In this document: piece after piece, positions 36,690-44,043 of the stretch | How the letters are laid out: each line of letters starts with the position of its first letter | How positions within the stretch are numbered: position 1 is the first letter of the stretch | Assembly (NCBI RefSeq): GCF_014897585.1 | Contig: NZ_JABUXW010000012.1 | Span: forward strand, 101,604-165,603 | Source of the DNA: Brachybacterium tyrofermentans | GTDB taxonomy: Bacteria; Actinomycetota; Actinomycetes; Actinomycetales; Dermabacteraceae | DNA: 64,000 nt | Direction: 5' to 3' | Position numbers and translations under genes: made by a program | The notes under the pieces: model-generated | Database searches by the model: none | The model's input: only the letters and a program-made list of their open reading frames with translations | Told to the model about the DNA's origin: nothing

Positions 36690-37238
36690 TCAGATGAACT
36701 CGAGCGGATCGAAGTCGTCGATGTCGATGATCCGCACGCGGGGCAGCTTGCTGGTGAACGCGGCGACGTCGTACTCGAGGTCGTGGAACTCGATGCCCGG
36801 GATCTCCTGGAGATCCGCGGCCATGAACTCGCGGAAGCCCACGAGAGCGGTGCGGCGGTCCGGCGTCGCCGCCAGATCCGTCATCTGCGGGACGAAGTCC
36901 TTGTCGTGGCTGACCAGCATGACGTCCGCCGCCCGCGACTGCAGCGCTTCGGCCGTGCGCTGGATGGCGATGTCCACGACCTTGCCCTCGCCGCGCAGCG
37001 GGACCGTCTTGTAGCCCAGCGCGATGAGCGCCTGGACGAAGCCCGACGGCAGGCTGTCGCCGACCGCGAGGAAGAACAGGCCCTTGACGGGCTGTGCCCA
37101 CGAGACCTCGGCGTGGTGGAGAAGCTTGTTCCAGCGCGGGCGCTCCTCAGGCTGCGGCCGACGGCCGAGCACGGAGATGCCGAGCGTGGCGTCGATGTTC
37201 TCGCCGTCCACCAGGAGGTATGTGGTGCGTTCTGTCAT
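36690..37238 (-). CDS. NYN-domain (LabA/DUF88-like) protein
   Basis: 182 residues with the PIN-like NYN fold. The N-terminal metal-site strand is YLLVDGENIDATLG, the central acidic segment is GKVVDIAIQRTAEAL and the late motif is VMLVSHDKDFVPQM. These acidic residues form the nuclease site in the family, so RNA cleavage is plausible but unproven here. The C-terminal end RIIDIDDFDPLEFI is acidic. The upstream side is a long repeat-filled gap. Confidence 0.85.
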   Translation of the reverse strand: MTERTTYLLVDGENIDATLGISVLGRRPQPEERPRWNKLLHHAEVSWAQPVKGLFFLAVGDSLPSGFVQALIALGYKTVPLRGEGKVVDIAIQRTAEALQSRAADVMLVSHDKDFVPQMTDLAATPDRRTALVGFREFMAADLQEIPGIEFHDLEYDVAAFTSKLPRVRIIDIDDFDPLEFI

Positions 37239-37360
37239 GCCTCGACCTTACGCGCTCGGGAGGACCGACGCGCGCGAGGACCGACCCGCGCAGGGGCGGA
37301 CGCGCGGGAGCACGAACGGAGCACAGACGACTGCGGCCGGAGCACGGGCGGGCAGGTTGT

Positions 37361-37450
37361 GACACGGAGGGACACGGGGGGACGCGGAGGGACACGGAGG
37401 GACACGGGGGGACACGAAAGGGCACTGACGGACACGGTGTGACACGGAGA
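37361..37450. repeat. 10-bp tandem repeat, nine copies
   Basis: Nine back-to-back 10-mers with consensus GACACGGAGG. The first five differ at one or two positions and the last four are more diverged. The period is close to one DNA helical turn, so equivalent bases face the same side of the helix. Confidence 0.9.
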
Positions 37451-37647
37451 AACGGGCCGACGGGGCGGACGCAGCGGAAGATGCGCAGCACCCCGCCCGG
37501 CGGATCCGCGTCGAATTGTCCTCCACAATGATGCTTCATCCACATTCTCAGCCCGGGGCTTGACATTCAGAATGAGGCATCTTCGAGTCGGCCCGGCGGG
37601 TTATCGATTTTGATGGAGTCTCCGTCGACGTGGCTCATTGCTGCGCC

Positions 37648-37686
37648 TCGATGGCGAGTCTCGATGGCGCGTCTCGATGGCGAGAC
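37648..37686. repeat. 13-bp direct repeat, three copies
   Basis: Three adjacent copies of TCGATGGCGAGTC with one or two changes (37648-37660, 37661-37673, 37674-37686). The last runs into the 9-bp array. Confidence 0.85.
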
Positions 37687-37779
37687 CGGCGAGACCGGCG
37701 AGACCGGTGAGACCGGTGAGGCCGGTAGGACTGGTGGCACCGGTGGCACCGGTGGGGCTGGTGCGGCCGGTGAGGCTCG
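37681..37779. repeat. 9-bp tandem repeat, eleven copies
   Basis: Starts with three exact CGAGACCGG units and then decays stepwise (TGAGACCGG, TGAGGCCGG, TGGCACCGG twice and others) to 37779. The gradient from exact to diverged copies suggests growth at the left end. Confidence 0.9.
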
Positions 37780-37892
37780 AGTGTGAGCTGTGCCGAGTCC
37801 GGAGCGTGTCTTGGCGGGAACTCCACGCCACTTCGCCCGCGTGAGGGGTGCGCGGAGATCTCCCCCTCAGAGGTCTTGTTCCGAGGTCTATC

Positions 37893-37906
37893 TGACATCG
37901 ATGTGA
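37893..37906. promoter_or_regulatory. Isolated LacI-type palindrome copy
   Basis: TGACATCGATGTGA, 13 of 14 matches to the palindrome at 24755-24768. No gene starts within 500 bases, so it may be a relic or an auxiliary operator. Confidence 0.4.
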
Positions 37907-38133
37907 GGGGAGCTCAGGCGTCGACGTGAAGGCATCGGACCTGGGTGGACGCTTATCCAGTGGCACGTCGGTCCATCGCGTCACCTGTCCATCGCGTCAC
38001 CGCGGGACCTGCCGAGCTCGCTCCACCTTCGCGTCGCCTCGTTAGAGCGCGCCGCTCCATCGCCTCCGCTTTTGCGCTCACGCGCTGTCTTCACCCCGCC
38101 TCTCCGCCGAGCCTCGGCGCTCTCACCGTCACG

Positions 38134-38173
38134 CTGGCTGTCCTGCTGCCCTGCTGCCCTGCTGTCCTGCTGA
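38134..38173. repeat. 8-bp tandem repeat, five copies
   Basis: Units of CCTGCTGC (two exact at 38142-38157) flanked by three copies with one or two changes. Confidence 0.8.
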
Positions 38174-38269
38174 CCGTTCCGCCGGCTGTTTAGCTGGCCG
38201 TCCCGCTGGCTGCCCGACCATCTGCTCATACCGTCGTCCGGCGGTCGACCTCTCCTCCCCACAGGGTAG

Positions 38270-38278
38270 TTATCCACA
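38270..38278 (+). promoter_or_regulatory. Perfect DnaA box upstream of the HNH gene
   Basis: TTATCCACA, an exact classical DnaA box, 136 bases before the HNH start and about 50 bases upstream of a TAGAAT -10 candidate. It is isolated from the clusters at 3.8 and 6.1-6.3 kb. Confidence 0.5.
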
Positions 38279-38413
38279 ATTCTTCCCCGCCACGCGCCCA
38301 TTCCGTGAAATGTCGGAGCTGCGATATAGAATGAAGGTATTCGGTCGTAGGGTAGCCACCGAGAGAATCTGCGGACGGTTCTGATCGGGTCGTCGGAAGT
38401 CGAGGAGGGCGTC

Positions 38414-40003
38414 ATGGGTGAGGAACTGCAGGGAGACATCCCCACCTGGCCCGTGCGCGCCCGCACCGAGCTCACCGAAGAGCGCATCGTCGAGAACGCC
38501 GAGGCGGAGGAGGACGAGGGTCAGGCTGTCTGCGTCCGGGCGATCTTCGGCTCGATGCGTGAGCGCGCGAAGCTCTATGCGGAGCAGATGCTGCTGCTCA
38601 CGGAGTTCTTCACCCGTGATCCCGATGCGTCGGGTTGCCTGGATGATGCCGACATCTCCGCGATGAAGGTCGCCCTGGGACTCCGCTGCAGCATCCCGCA
38701 GGCAGAGGCTCAGATCCGCGATGCCCACCGCAGCGTCGAGCTCATGCCGCTGACCTACGACGTGCTCGCCGCCGGTGATCTGCCCGAGGACTTCCACCAC
38801 TATCTGCTGCGGCGGATGCGCCGGCTGAGCGACGAGCAGGTCGGGATCGTCGACGCGCACGTGGCGGGTTGGGACCTGCGGTCGATCTCCCGCAGCCAGT
38901 TCGAGCGTCATGTGCGTCTGCTCGTCGCCCTGGTGAGCGCCGGGTCGCTCACCATGCCGCAGTCACCGGTGCGGGACGTGCGGCTCGACATGACAGATCC
39001 CGAGAGTGGCACCGCGACGCTCCTGGTCAGCGGGCCTATCCCGGAGATCACGGCGCTCGCGCATCGTCTCGACGTCAGCGCGAGGGACGTGCAGAAAGCC
39101 CAGCGCCATGCCCTCCAGGACGAACTGGAGGGGCCGCTGCCCTTCGATATCGACGAGAACATTCGGGAGCGGGGACGGCCGCTCTCCCTGGCCACGTTGC
39201 GCTATGCAATCCTCACCCACTCGATGCTCGACATCGACCCGGTCCAGGAGACGTCCACGGCGTACAAGATCCTGGTCACCGTGCCGGCGATGACGCTGAT
39301 GGGGCTTGAGGACGCACCCGCCACGCTGAACGGGATCACGCCGATCCCCGCGGAGCAGGCCCGCGACCTTGCCGCAGGCCACAGCACCTGGCAGCGGATC
39401 CTCACCGACCCGATCACCGGCGCATACCTCCCGGTCGTGGCGGAGACCTACCAGCCCACCGCTCAGATGCGCCTCCAGCTGCGCCTGCGGCACCCGGTCT
39501 GTGCGGCCCCGGGCTGCGCAAGGCCCACCGTTCTCGCCGCCGAGGACGACCACATCCTCGAATACGACCACGAGCATCCTGACCGGGGCGGGCCCACCAG
39601 CATCTGGAATCTCCACCGACTGTGCTGGCTGCACCATCAGCAGAAGACCGCCGGGCGCACCGATCCGGTTCGGGCCCCCGAGGACCCGGAAGATCACGCA
39701 CGGGACGCCGCCGGTCGCAGACCGATCGGGACCACCTGGAACATCGACCGGGAGATCCGTGCCCGCACCCGCGAGGAACGGGATCTCCTGACCCCGATCC
39801 TCGCGACGCTCCTCGCCACCGCCTGGGAGCAGCATCAACGTGCCCATGCCGACGCCGCCCGGCTGCGTGAGGAGCAGGAGCGGACGCCCCCGGCAGAGCG
39901 CAGCGCCGAGGAACGTCGCAGCATCAGGAGGCGGGCGGAAGGTTGCCCGCCCACTCCGCCACCGAAGCCCTCGGATGGTTGGGACGACCCGCCGCCCTTC
40001 TGA
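38414..40003 (+). CDS. DUF222-HNH endonuclease with SSB-like C-terminal tip
   Basis: 529 residues. The N-terminal two thirds are the helical DUF222 (13E12-repeat) domain. The HNH motif near residues 355-415 reads CAAPGCARPTVLAAEDDHI, then YDHEHPDRGGPTSIWNLHRL and CWLHHQQK, with the zinc cysteines and catalytic histidines intact. The protein ends WDDPPPF, close to the DDPPF tip of the SSB in this window. A GGAGGG ribosome site stands 8 bases before ATG 38414. These genes are frequent and mobile in actinobacterial genomes. It lies beside a repeat-rich gap, which fits recent insertion. Function is unknown beyond probable nuclease activity. Confidence 0.88.
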   Translation: MGEELQGDIPTWPVRARTELTEERIVENAEAEEDEGQAVCVRAIFGSMRERAKLYAEQMLLLTEFFTRDPDASGCLDDADISAMKVALGLRCSIPQAEAQIRDAHRSVELMPLTYDVLAAGDLPEDFHHYLLRRMRRLSDEQVGIVDAHVAGWDLRSISRSQFERHVRLLVALVSAGSLTMPQSPVRDVRLDMTDPESGTATLLVSGPIPEITALAHRLDVSARDVQKAQRHALQDELEGPLPFDIDENIRERGRPLSLATLRYAILTHSMLDIDPVQETSTAYKILVTVPAMTLMGLEDAPATLNGITPIPAEQARDLAAGHSTWQRILTDPITGAYLPVVAETYQPTAQMRLQLRLRHPVCAAPGCARPTVLAAEDDHILEYDHEHPDRGGPTSIWNLHRLCWLHHQQKTAGRTDPVRAPEDPEDHARDAAGRRPIGTTWNIDREIRARTREERDLLTPILATLLATAWEQHQRAHADAARLREEQERTPPAERSAEERRSIRRRAEGCPPTPPPKPSDGWDDPPPF

Positions 40004-40028
40004 CCGTGCCGATGATCGTTCCGGTCAG
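40000..40028. terminator. Short inverted repeat spanning both stops of convergent genes
   Basis: CTGACCG (40000-40006) and CGGTCAG (40022-40028) pair across a 15-base loop. Each arm includes a stop codon, of the HNH gene and of fdhA respectively. A weak bidirectional terminator is possible. Confidence 0.4.
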
Positions 40029-41251
40029 AGCGCCTCGACCTTCCCGGTGACACCATGGGGATCGATGACGTACTTCTTAGCGATGCCCGCGTCGAACTGG
40101 GCGTAGCCCTTCGGGGCGTCGTCCAGGGAGATGGCGGTGGCGTTGACGGCGTCCGCGATCTGCACCTTGTCGTGCAGGATCGCCTCCATGAGTTGACGGT
40201 GGTAGCGCATCACGGGGCACTGGCCGGTGGTGAACGACAGCGACTTCGCCCAGCCCAGGCCGAGGCGCAGCGACAGCGATCCCTCCTGGGCAGCCTCGTC
40301 GACGCCGCCCGGATCGCCCGTGACGTACAGACCGGGGATACCGAGGGCGCCGCCCGCCCGGGTGACGTCCATCAGCGTGTTCAGCACGGTCGCCGGCGCC
40401 TCGCCGGCATCCTTGCCGTGGCCGCGGGCCTCGAAGCCGACGGCGTCCACCCCGGCGTCGACCTCCTCGCGGCCCAGGATCCGGGTGATCCCCTCGCGGG
40501 GATCCTCCTGGGAGACATCGATGGTCTCGCAGCCGTGCTTCGCGGCGTTGGCCAGGCGGTCCGCATTCATGTCCGCCACGATCACGACCGAGGCGCCGAG
40601 CAGCTGCGCGCCGATCGCGGCGGCAGTGCCGACGGGGCCAGCACCGGCGATGTACACCGAGGAGCCCGGGCCGACCCCGGCGGTGACCGCGCCGTGGAAG
40701 CCGGTGGGGAGGATGTCCGAGAGCATCGTCAGGTCGAGGATCTTCTCCATCGCCTGGTCCGCGTCCGGGAACTTCAGCAGGTTCCAGTCCGCGTAGGGCA
40801 CCAGCACGTACTCGGCCTGTCCGCCCACCCAGCCGCCCATGTCCACGTAGCCGTAGGCACTGCCGGGCCGGTCGGGGTTCACGTTCAAGCAGATCTCGGT
40901 GCGGCCCTTCTTGCACAGGGAGCAGCGGCCGCAGGAGATGTTGAAGGGCACCGAGACCAGGTCGCCCTTCTGGATGAATTCGACGCCGGGTCCGGTCTCG
41001 ATCACCTCGCCGGTGATCTCATGTCCCAGCACCAGACCCTCCGGGGCCGTGGTGCGACCGCGCACCATGTGCTGGTCGGAGCCGCAGATGTTCGTGGTGA
41101 CGACCTTGAGGATCGCGGCGTGGGGGAGCTTCCGGCCGACGTTGTCCGGATTCACCCCCGGACCGTCCTTCAGCTCATACGTCGGGTAGTCGATGTCGAC
41201 CACATCGACCTTGCCGGGTCCTTGATAGGCGATGGCGCGATTGCTGGTCAT
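40025..41251 (-). CDS. fdhA: Glutathione-independent formaldehyde dehydrogenase (zinc-dependent)
   Basis: 408 residues of the medium-chain dehydrogenase superfamily. Catalytic zinc ligands lie in NICGSDQHMVRG and GHEITGEV. The structural zinc site is CGRCSLCKKGRTEIC. The NAD motif is AGAGPVGTAAAIGAQLLGA, and the family extension PRDPGGVDEAAQEG-like loop (GDPGGVDEAAQEGSLSLR) marks the FdhA subgroup, which oxidises formaldehyde with tightly bound NAD. The ATG at 41251 has a GGAGG site. A MerR-type promoter lies 66-97 bases upstream, suggesting induction by aldehyde or thiol stress. Confidence 0.9.
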   Translation of the reverse strand: MTSNRAIAYQGPGKVDVVDIDYPTYELKDGPGVNPDNVGRKLPHAAILKVVTTNICGSDQHMVRGRTTAPEGLVLGHEITGEVIETGPGVEFIQKGDLVSVPFNISCGRCSLCKKGRTEICLNVNPDRPGSAYGYVDMGGWVGGQAEYVLVPYADWNLLKFPDADQAMEKILDLTMLSDILPTGFHGAVTAGVGPGSSVYIAGAGPVGTAAAIGAQLLGASVVIVADMNADRLANAAKHGCETIDVSQEDPREGITRILGREEVDAGVDAVGFEARGHGKDAGEAPATVLNTLMDVTRAGGALGIPGLYVTGDPGGVDEAAQEGSLSLRLGLGWAKSLSFTTGQCPVMRYHRQLMEAILHDKVQIADAVNATAISLDDAPKGYAQFDAGIAKKYVIDPHGVTGKVEAL

Positions 41252-41316
41252 GGGAGGCCTCCTTGCCTGGTGGGCGGCCTGTCCGTGCCCGGTTCCACCG
41301 GGGCGCGGCCGCCCCC

Positions 41317-41348
41317 TCTAGACTCTGTGACCGGCGTCACGATGTCAA
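41317..41348 (-). promoter_or_regulatory. MerR-type promoter of fdhA
   Basis: On the minus strand TTGACA (41348-41343) and TCTAGA (41322-41317) are separated by 20 bases, longer than the normal 17. The spacer contains the palindrome GTGAC-GCCG-GTCAC (41340-41327). An over-long spacer holding the operator is the hallmark of MerR-family activators. No MerR gene is in the window. Confidence 0.6.
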
Positions 41349-41400
41349 TATGTCGGCGAGCGATGCGCGCGAACGGACAGGAGCCTCTCGGGGGGGGCGC

Positions 41401-41727
41401 TCAGCCCTTGCGCGTCAGCCGCAGCACCCATTCGTCGGGCCCGCTGACCAGGTAGTCGATGTCGACACCGGCGTCATAGCGTGCCTGGGCCTGGGCGAGC
41501 AGCGGCTTGGGGTCGTGGGGTGCCACGAGATCCATCGAGAAACCCGGCCGGATCGAGTCCAGCGCCCCGAGGACTGCGGCGTGACGGATGGAGTGAGGGA
41601 TGGCGGCGGCGTCCAGGCGCGGCACCTGCGCGTCGTCGTGGTCATGGCCGGAATGCTCGGCATGGCCGGACGTGCCGTGCGGGGAGGCGGACGAGGACGA
41701 GCCGGGGAGCGGGAGATTCTGAGTCAT
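41401..41727 (-). CDS. DUF2249 domain protein with His-rich N-terminus
   Basis: 108 residues. The N-terminal 40 are Ser/Gly/His/Asp rich (HGTSGHAEHSGHDHDDAQ), a possible metal-binding segment. The rest matches the DUF2249 pattern: DLVAPHDPKPLLAQAQARYD ... YLVSGPDEWVLRLTRK. An in-frame GTG at 41745 is an alternative start. Function unknown. It lies between fdhA and the sugar oxidoreductase on the same strand. Confidence 0.7.
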   Translation of the reverse strand: MTQNLPLPGSSSSASPHGTSGHAEHSGHDHDDAQVPRLDAAAIPHSIRHAAVLGALDSIRPGFSMDLVAPHDPKPLLAQAQARYDAGVDIDYLVSGPDEWVLRLTRKG

Positions 41728-41793
41728 GGACCCATGTAACTCCACATTCCCCGGCTCGTGGGGGCCGTCGTCGGCCGGACCGACTGGGCGACT

Positions 41794-41865
41794 GGATCGA
41801 CCGGATCGACCGGATCGACCGGATCGACCGGATCGACCGGATCGACCGGATCGGCCGGATCGGCC
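41794..41865. repeat. 9-bp tandem repeat, eight copies
   Basis: Six exact copies of GGATCGACC followed by two of GGATCGGCC. It ends 12 bases before the stop codon of the Gfo/Idh/MocA gene, that is, in its 3' untranslated region and in front of the DUF2249 gene. Confidence 0.92.
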
Positions 41866-41877
41866 GGACCTCGTCTG

Positions 41878-42939
41878 TCAGACCAGCGAGATCTCCTTGC
41901 CGGACTCGGCGGAGGCGTAGATCGCCTCGAGGATGCGCACGATCTCGACGCCGTGCCAGGCCGGGGCGACCGACTCGGCGCGGCCGAGGCTCGCGTCCAC
42001 GAAGTTCTGGATCTCGTGGGCGAAGCCGACGCCGAACTCGAAGGTGCGCGAGGCGATCTGCGGCTCGATGTTCACCACGGAGTCGTGCATCTCGGTGGCG
42101 ATGTGCAGGGCAGGCTCGAGCTCCGCGCCGCCCTTCTCGCCGTAGACGGACACGTCGATCGAGTCCTTCGTGGCGTGCAGCGAGTACGAGCAGTCCAGCA
42201 GCAGCGAGGCGCCGTTCTCGAAGCGGATCACGGCGTTGGCGAGGTCCTCGACGGTGTTCTTGCTGGGGTCGTAGTCCGCCGCCTTGTAGCGCGGCATCGT
42301 GGTGACGTTCCCGCGGCTGCCCAGCTTGTCGTAGGTGTTGCCGCTGACCGAGACCACCTTGGGGGATCCCATGAGGTACCAGCACAGGTCCAGCACGTGG
42401 ATGCCGATGTCCAGCAGCGGGCCGCCGCCGGAGATCTCCTTGTCCGCGAACCAGCCGCCGGGGTTGCCCACCCGGCGCATGCAGCTGGCCTTGGCGTAGT
42501 AGATCTCGCCCAGCTCGTCCGCGTCGATGAAGGACTTCAGCACCTGGCAGTTGGGGGAGTGGCGCCGCACGAAGCCGACCTGCACCACGCGGTCGTGCTT
42601 CTCGGCGATCCGCTGGATCTCCTCGGCCTCGGCGACGGTGCGGGCGATCGGCTTCTCCACCAGCACGTGCTTGCCGGCCTCGATCGCGGCGATGGCCCAG
42701 CTGGCGTGGGAGTTGTTCCAGGTGCAGATGCTCACGCCGTCGATCTCGTCGTCCGCGAGCAGCTCGTGCGGATCGGCGTAGGCGCGCTTGGCGCCGAACG
42801 TGTCCGCCACGGACTGCGCGCGCTCGAGGTTCATGTCGGCCACGGCGATCAGCTCGACGTCGGCGTTCTCGGAGTAGGCGGTGAGGTGGGACTGGGCGAT
42901 GCTGCCGGCGCCGATGACGCCGACTCGGAACTTCGTCAT
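41878..42939 (-). CDS. Gfo/Idh/MocA family oxidoreductase
   Basis: 353 residues. An N-terminal Rossmann domain has GVIGAGSIAQSH. The conserved EKPIARTVAEAEEI carries the EKP lysine, and the C-terminal domain shows GGPLLDIGIHVLDLCWYLMG with the catalytic-type Asp and His. Members oxidise sugars or inositols with NAD(P). It follows the isomerase gene by 65 bases in a cluster with a ROK regulator, so sugar or polyol catabolism is likely. Substrate not assignable. Confidence 0.9.
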   Translation of the reverse strand: MTKFRVGVIGAGSIAQSHLTAYSENADVELIAVADMNLERAQSVADTFGAKRAYADPHELLADDEIDGVSICTWNNSHASWAIAAIEAGKHVLVEKPIARTVAEAEEIQRIAEKHDRVVQVGFVRRHSPNCQVLKSFIDADELGEIYYAKASCMRRVGNPGGWFADKEISGGGPLLDIGIHVLDLCWYLMGSPKVVSVSGNTYDKLGSRGNVTTMPRYKAADYDPSKNTVEDLANAVIRFENGASLLLDCSYSLHATKDSIDVSVYGEKGGAELEPALHIATEMHDSVVNIEPQIASRTFEFGVGFAHEIQNFVDASLGRAESVAPAWHGVEIVRILEAIYASAESGKEISLV

Positions 42940-43004
42940 GATCTGTGAGTCCTTAGGGGTGGAGAAGTGGTGAGCCGGTGCGGTGGTGGGTAGGACGGGA
43001 CGGG

Positions 43005-43904
43005 TCAGGCGTTCTCGAGCAGGCGGCGGGCGTTGGCGATGCCGCGCTCGCAGCCCAGCAGGCAGTCCTCCCAGCCCTCGAACTCGATGGAGGCGTAACC
43101 GGTGTAGCCGGAGGCCTTGATGGCGCGGGCCACGGCGGGGAGGTCGATGTCGCCGTTGCCGACGACCGCGCCGCGCAGATGCTTGCCGCCGCGGCTGCGG
43201 AACCAGCCCTCGCCGGGGGCGGCGTCGGCCGGACGGATGTAGAAGTCCTTGAAATGCACGACCATCGCGTAGGGCAGGTTCTGGGCGACGGACACCTCGG
43301 GCGCCTCATCGACGCAGACGAAGTTGCCCACGTCCAGCGTGGTGCGGAAGTTCGGCTCGTCCACGGCGTGGATGATCCGGCGCACGCGATCCGCGGCCTG
43401 CACGAAGAAGCCGTGGTTCTCGAGGCTCGTGGTGATGCCCTTGGGGGCGGCGTACTGGGCGATCTCCTTGCTGGCGGCGACGATCGAGGGCAGCGCCTTC
43501 TCGAACTGCGGGGTGTCGTCGCCCTCGAGCCCGGGATGGCCCACCACGTCGTGCCGCATCTGGCGGATGCCGAGCGTCTCGGCCAGGTCCACGTACTTCT
43601 TCACGCGCGCCACCTGGGAGGCCAGCTCCTCGGGATCGTCGGTGAAGAAGTTCGCGCCGATCGCGAGGGTGGACAGCGGCACGCCGGCCTTCTGCGAGGC
43701 GGCGCGGATCTCCTCGACGTACGCGGGATCAGAGGTGATGTTGGGGATCGCGGAGTCCGCGTCGTCGCCGAGGGAGGCGAGCTCGAGGTGCTCGCCCTCG
43801 CTCGCGGCCACCCATTCGATCACCTCGGGCAGGGTCATCTCGCCTGTGGAGAGCTTGGAGTGGAAGCTGTAGGAGCTGAAGCCGAGGCTGATGCCGGTGG
43901 TCAT
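43005..43904 (-). CDS. Sugar phosphate isomerase/epimerase (TIM barrel)
   Basis: 299 residues of the xylose-isomerase-like / AP-endonuclease-2 family. Metal-ligand motifs include ITTSLENHGFF, RTTLDVGNFVCVDE, MVVHFKDF and the final YASIEFEGWEDCL. Members isomerise or epimerise keto sugars. It lies between the ROK regulator and the oxidoreductase; the three probably form one pathway module. Confidence 0.85.
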   Translation of the reverse strand: MTTGISLGFSSYSFHSKLSTGEMTLPEVIEWVAASEGEHLELASLGDDADSAIPNITSDPAYVEEIRAASQKAGVPLSTLAIGANFFTDDPEELASQVARVKKYVDLAETLGIRQMRHDVVGHPGLEGDDTPQFEKALPSIVAASKEIAQYAAPKGITTSLENHGFFVQAADRVRRIIHAVDEPNFRTTLDVGNFVCVDEAPEVSVAQNLPYAMVVHFKDFYIRPADAAPGEGWFRSRGGKHLRGAVVGNGDIDLPAVARAIKASGYTGYASIEFEGWEDCLLGCERGIANARRLLENA

Positions 43905-44043
43905 GGTGTGTTCCTTCGCGGGAGGGTGCCAGGGGTGCGTTCAGAGGTGCCAGGGGTGTTCTCAGGGGTGACGGCGGTGTCGAATCGGTGCCGGGGCGTG
44001 CGGGTTGGTCGGGTTGGTCGGGCCGAGGTGGGCGGGAGTGCTC

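Larger units (their letters stand above)
37239..38413. other. 1.17-kb gene-free stretch with four tandem-repeat arrays
   Basis: I see no coding region here. It holds a 10-bp array (37361-37450), a 13-bp triplet (37648-37686), a 9-bp array (37681-37779) and an 8-bp array (38134-38173). It also holds one LacI-type palindrome (37893-37906) and, near its right end, a perfect DnaA box (38270-38278) and a candidate -10 element TAGAAT (38327-38332) for the HNH gene. An imperfect inverted repeat spans 37530-37581. Confidence 0.7.

Noticed and set aside
37361..37779. Possible CRISPR array
   Set aside because: Units are 9-13 bp, back to back without unique spacers, and no cas gene is present.
38414..40003. 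Classifying the HNH protein as a homing endonuclease or restriction enzyme
   Set aside because: No intron, intein or methyltransferase partner is nearby. The DUF222 domain places it in the broad 13E12-repeat family of unknown role.
40510..40530. A further GACATCGATG element inside fdhA
   Set aside because: It lies within conserved coding sequence and matches only part of the palindrome.
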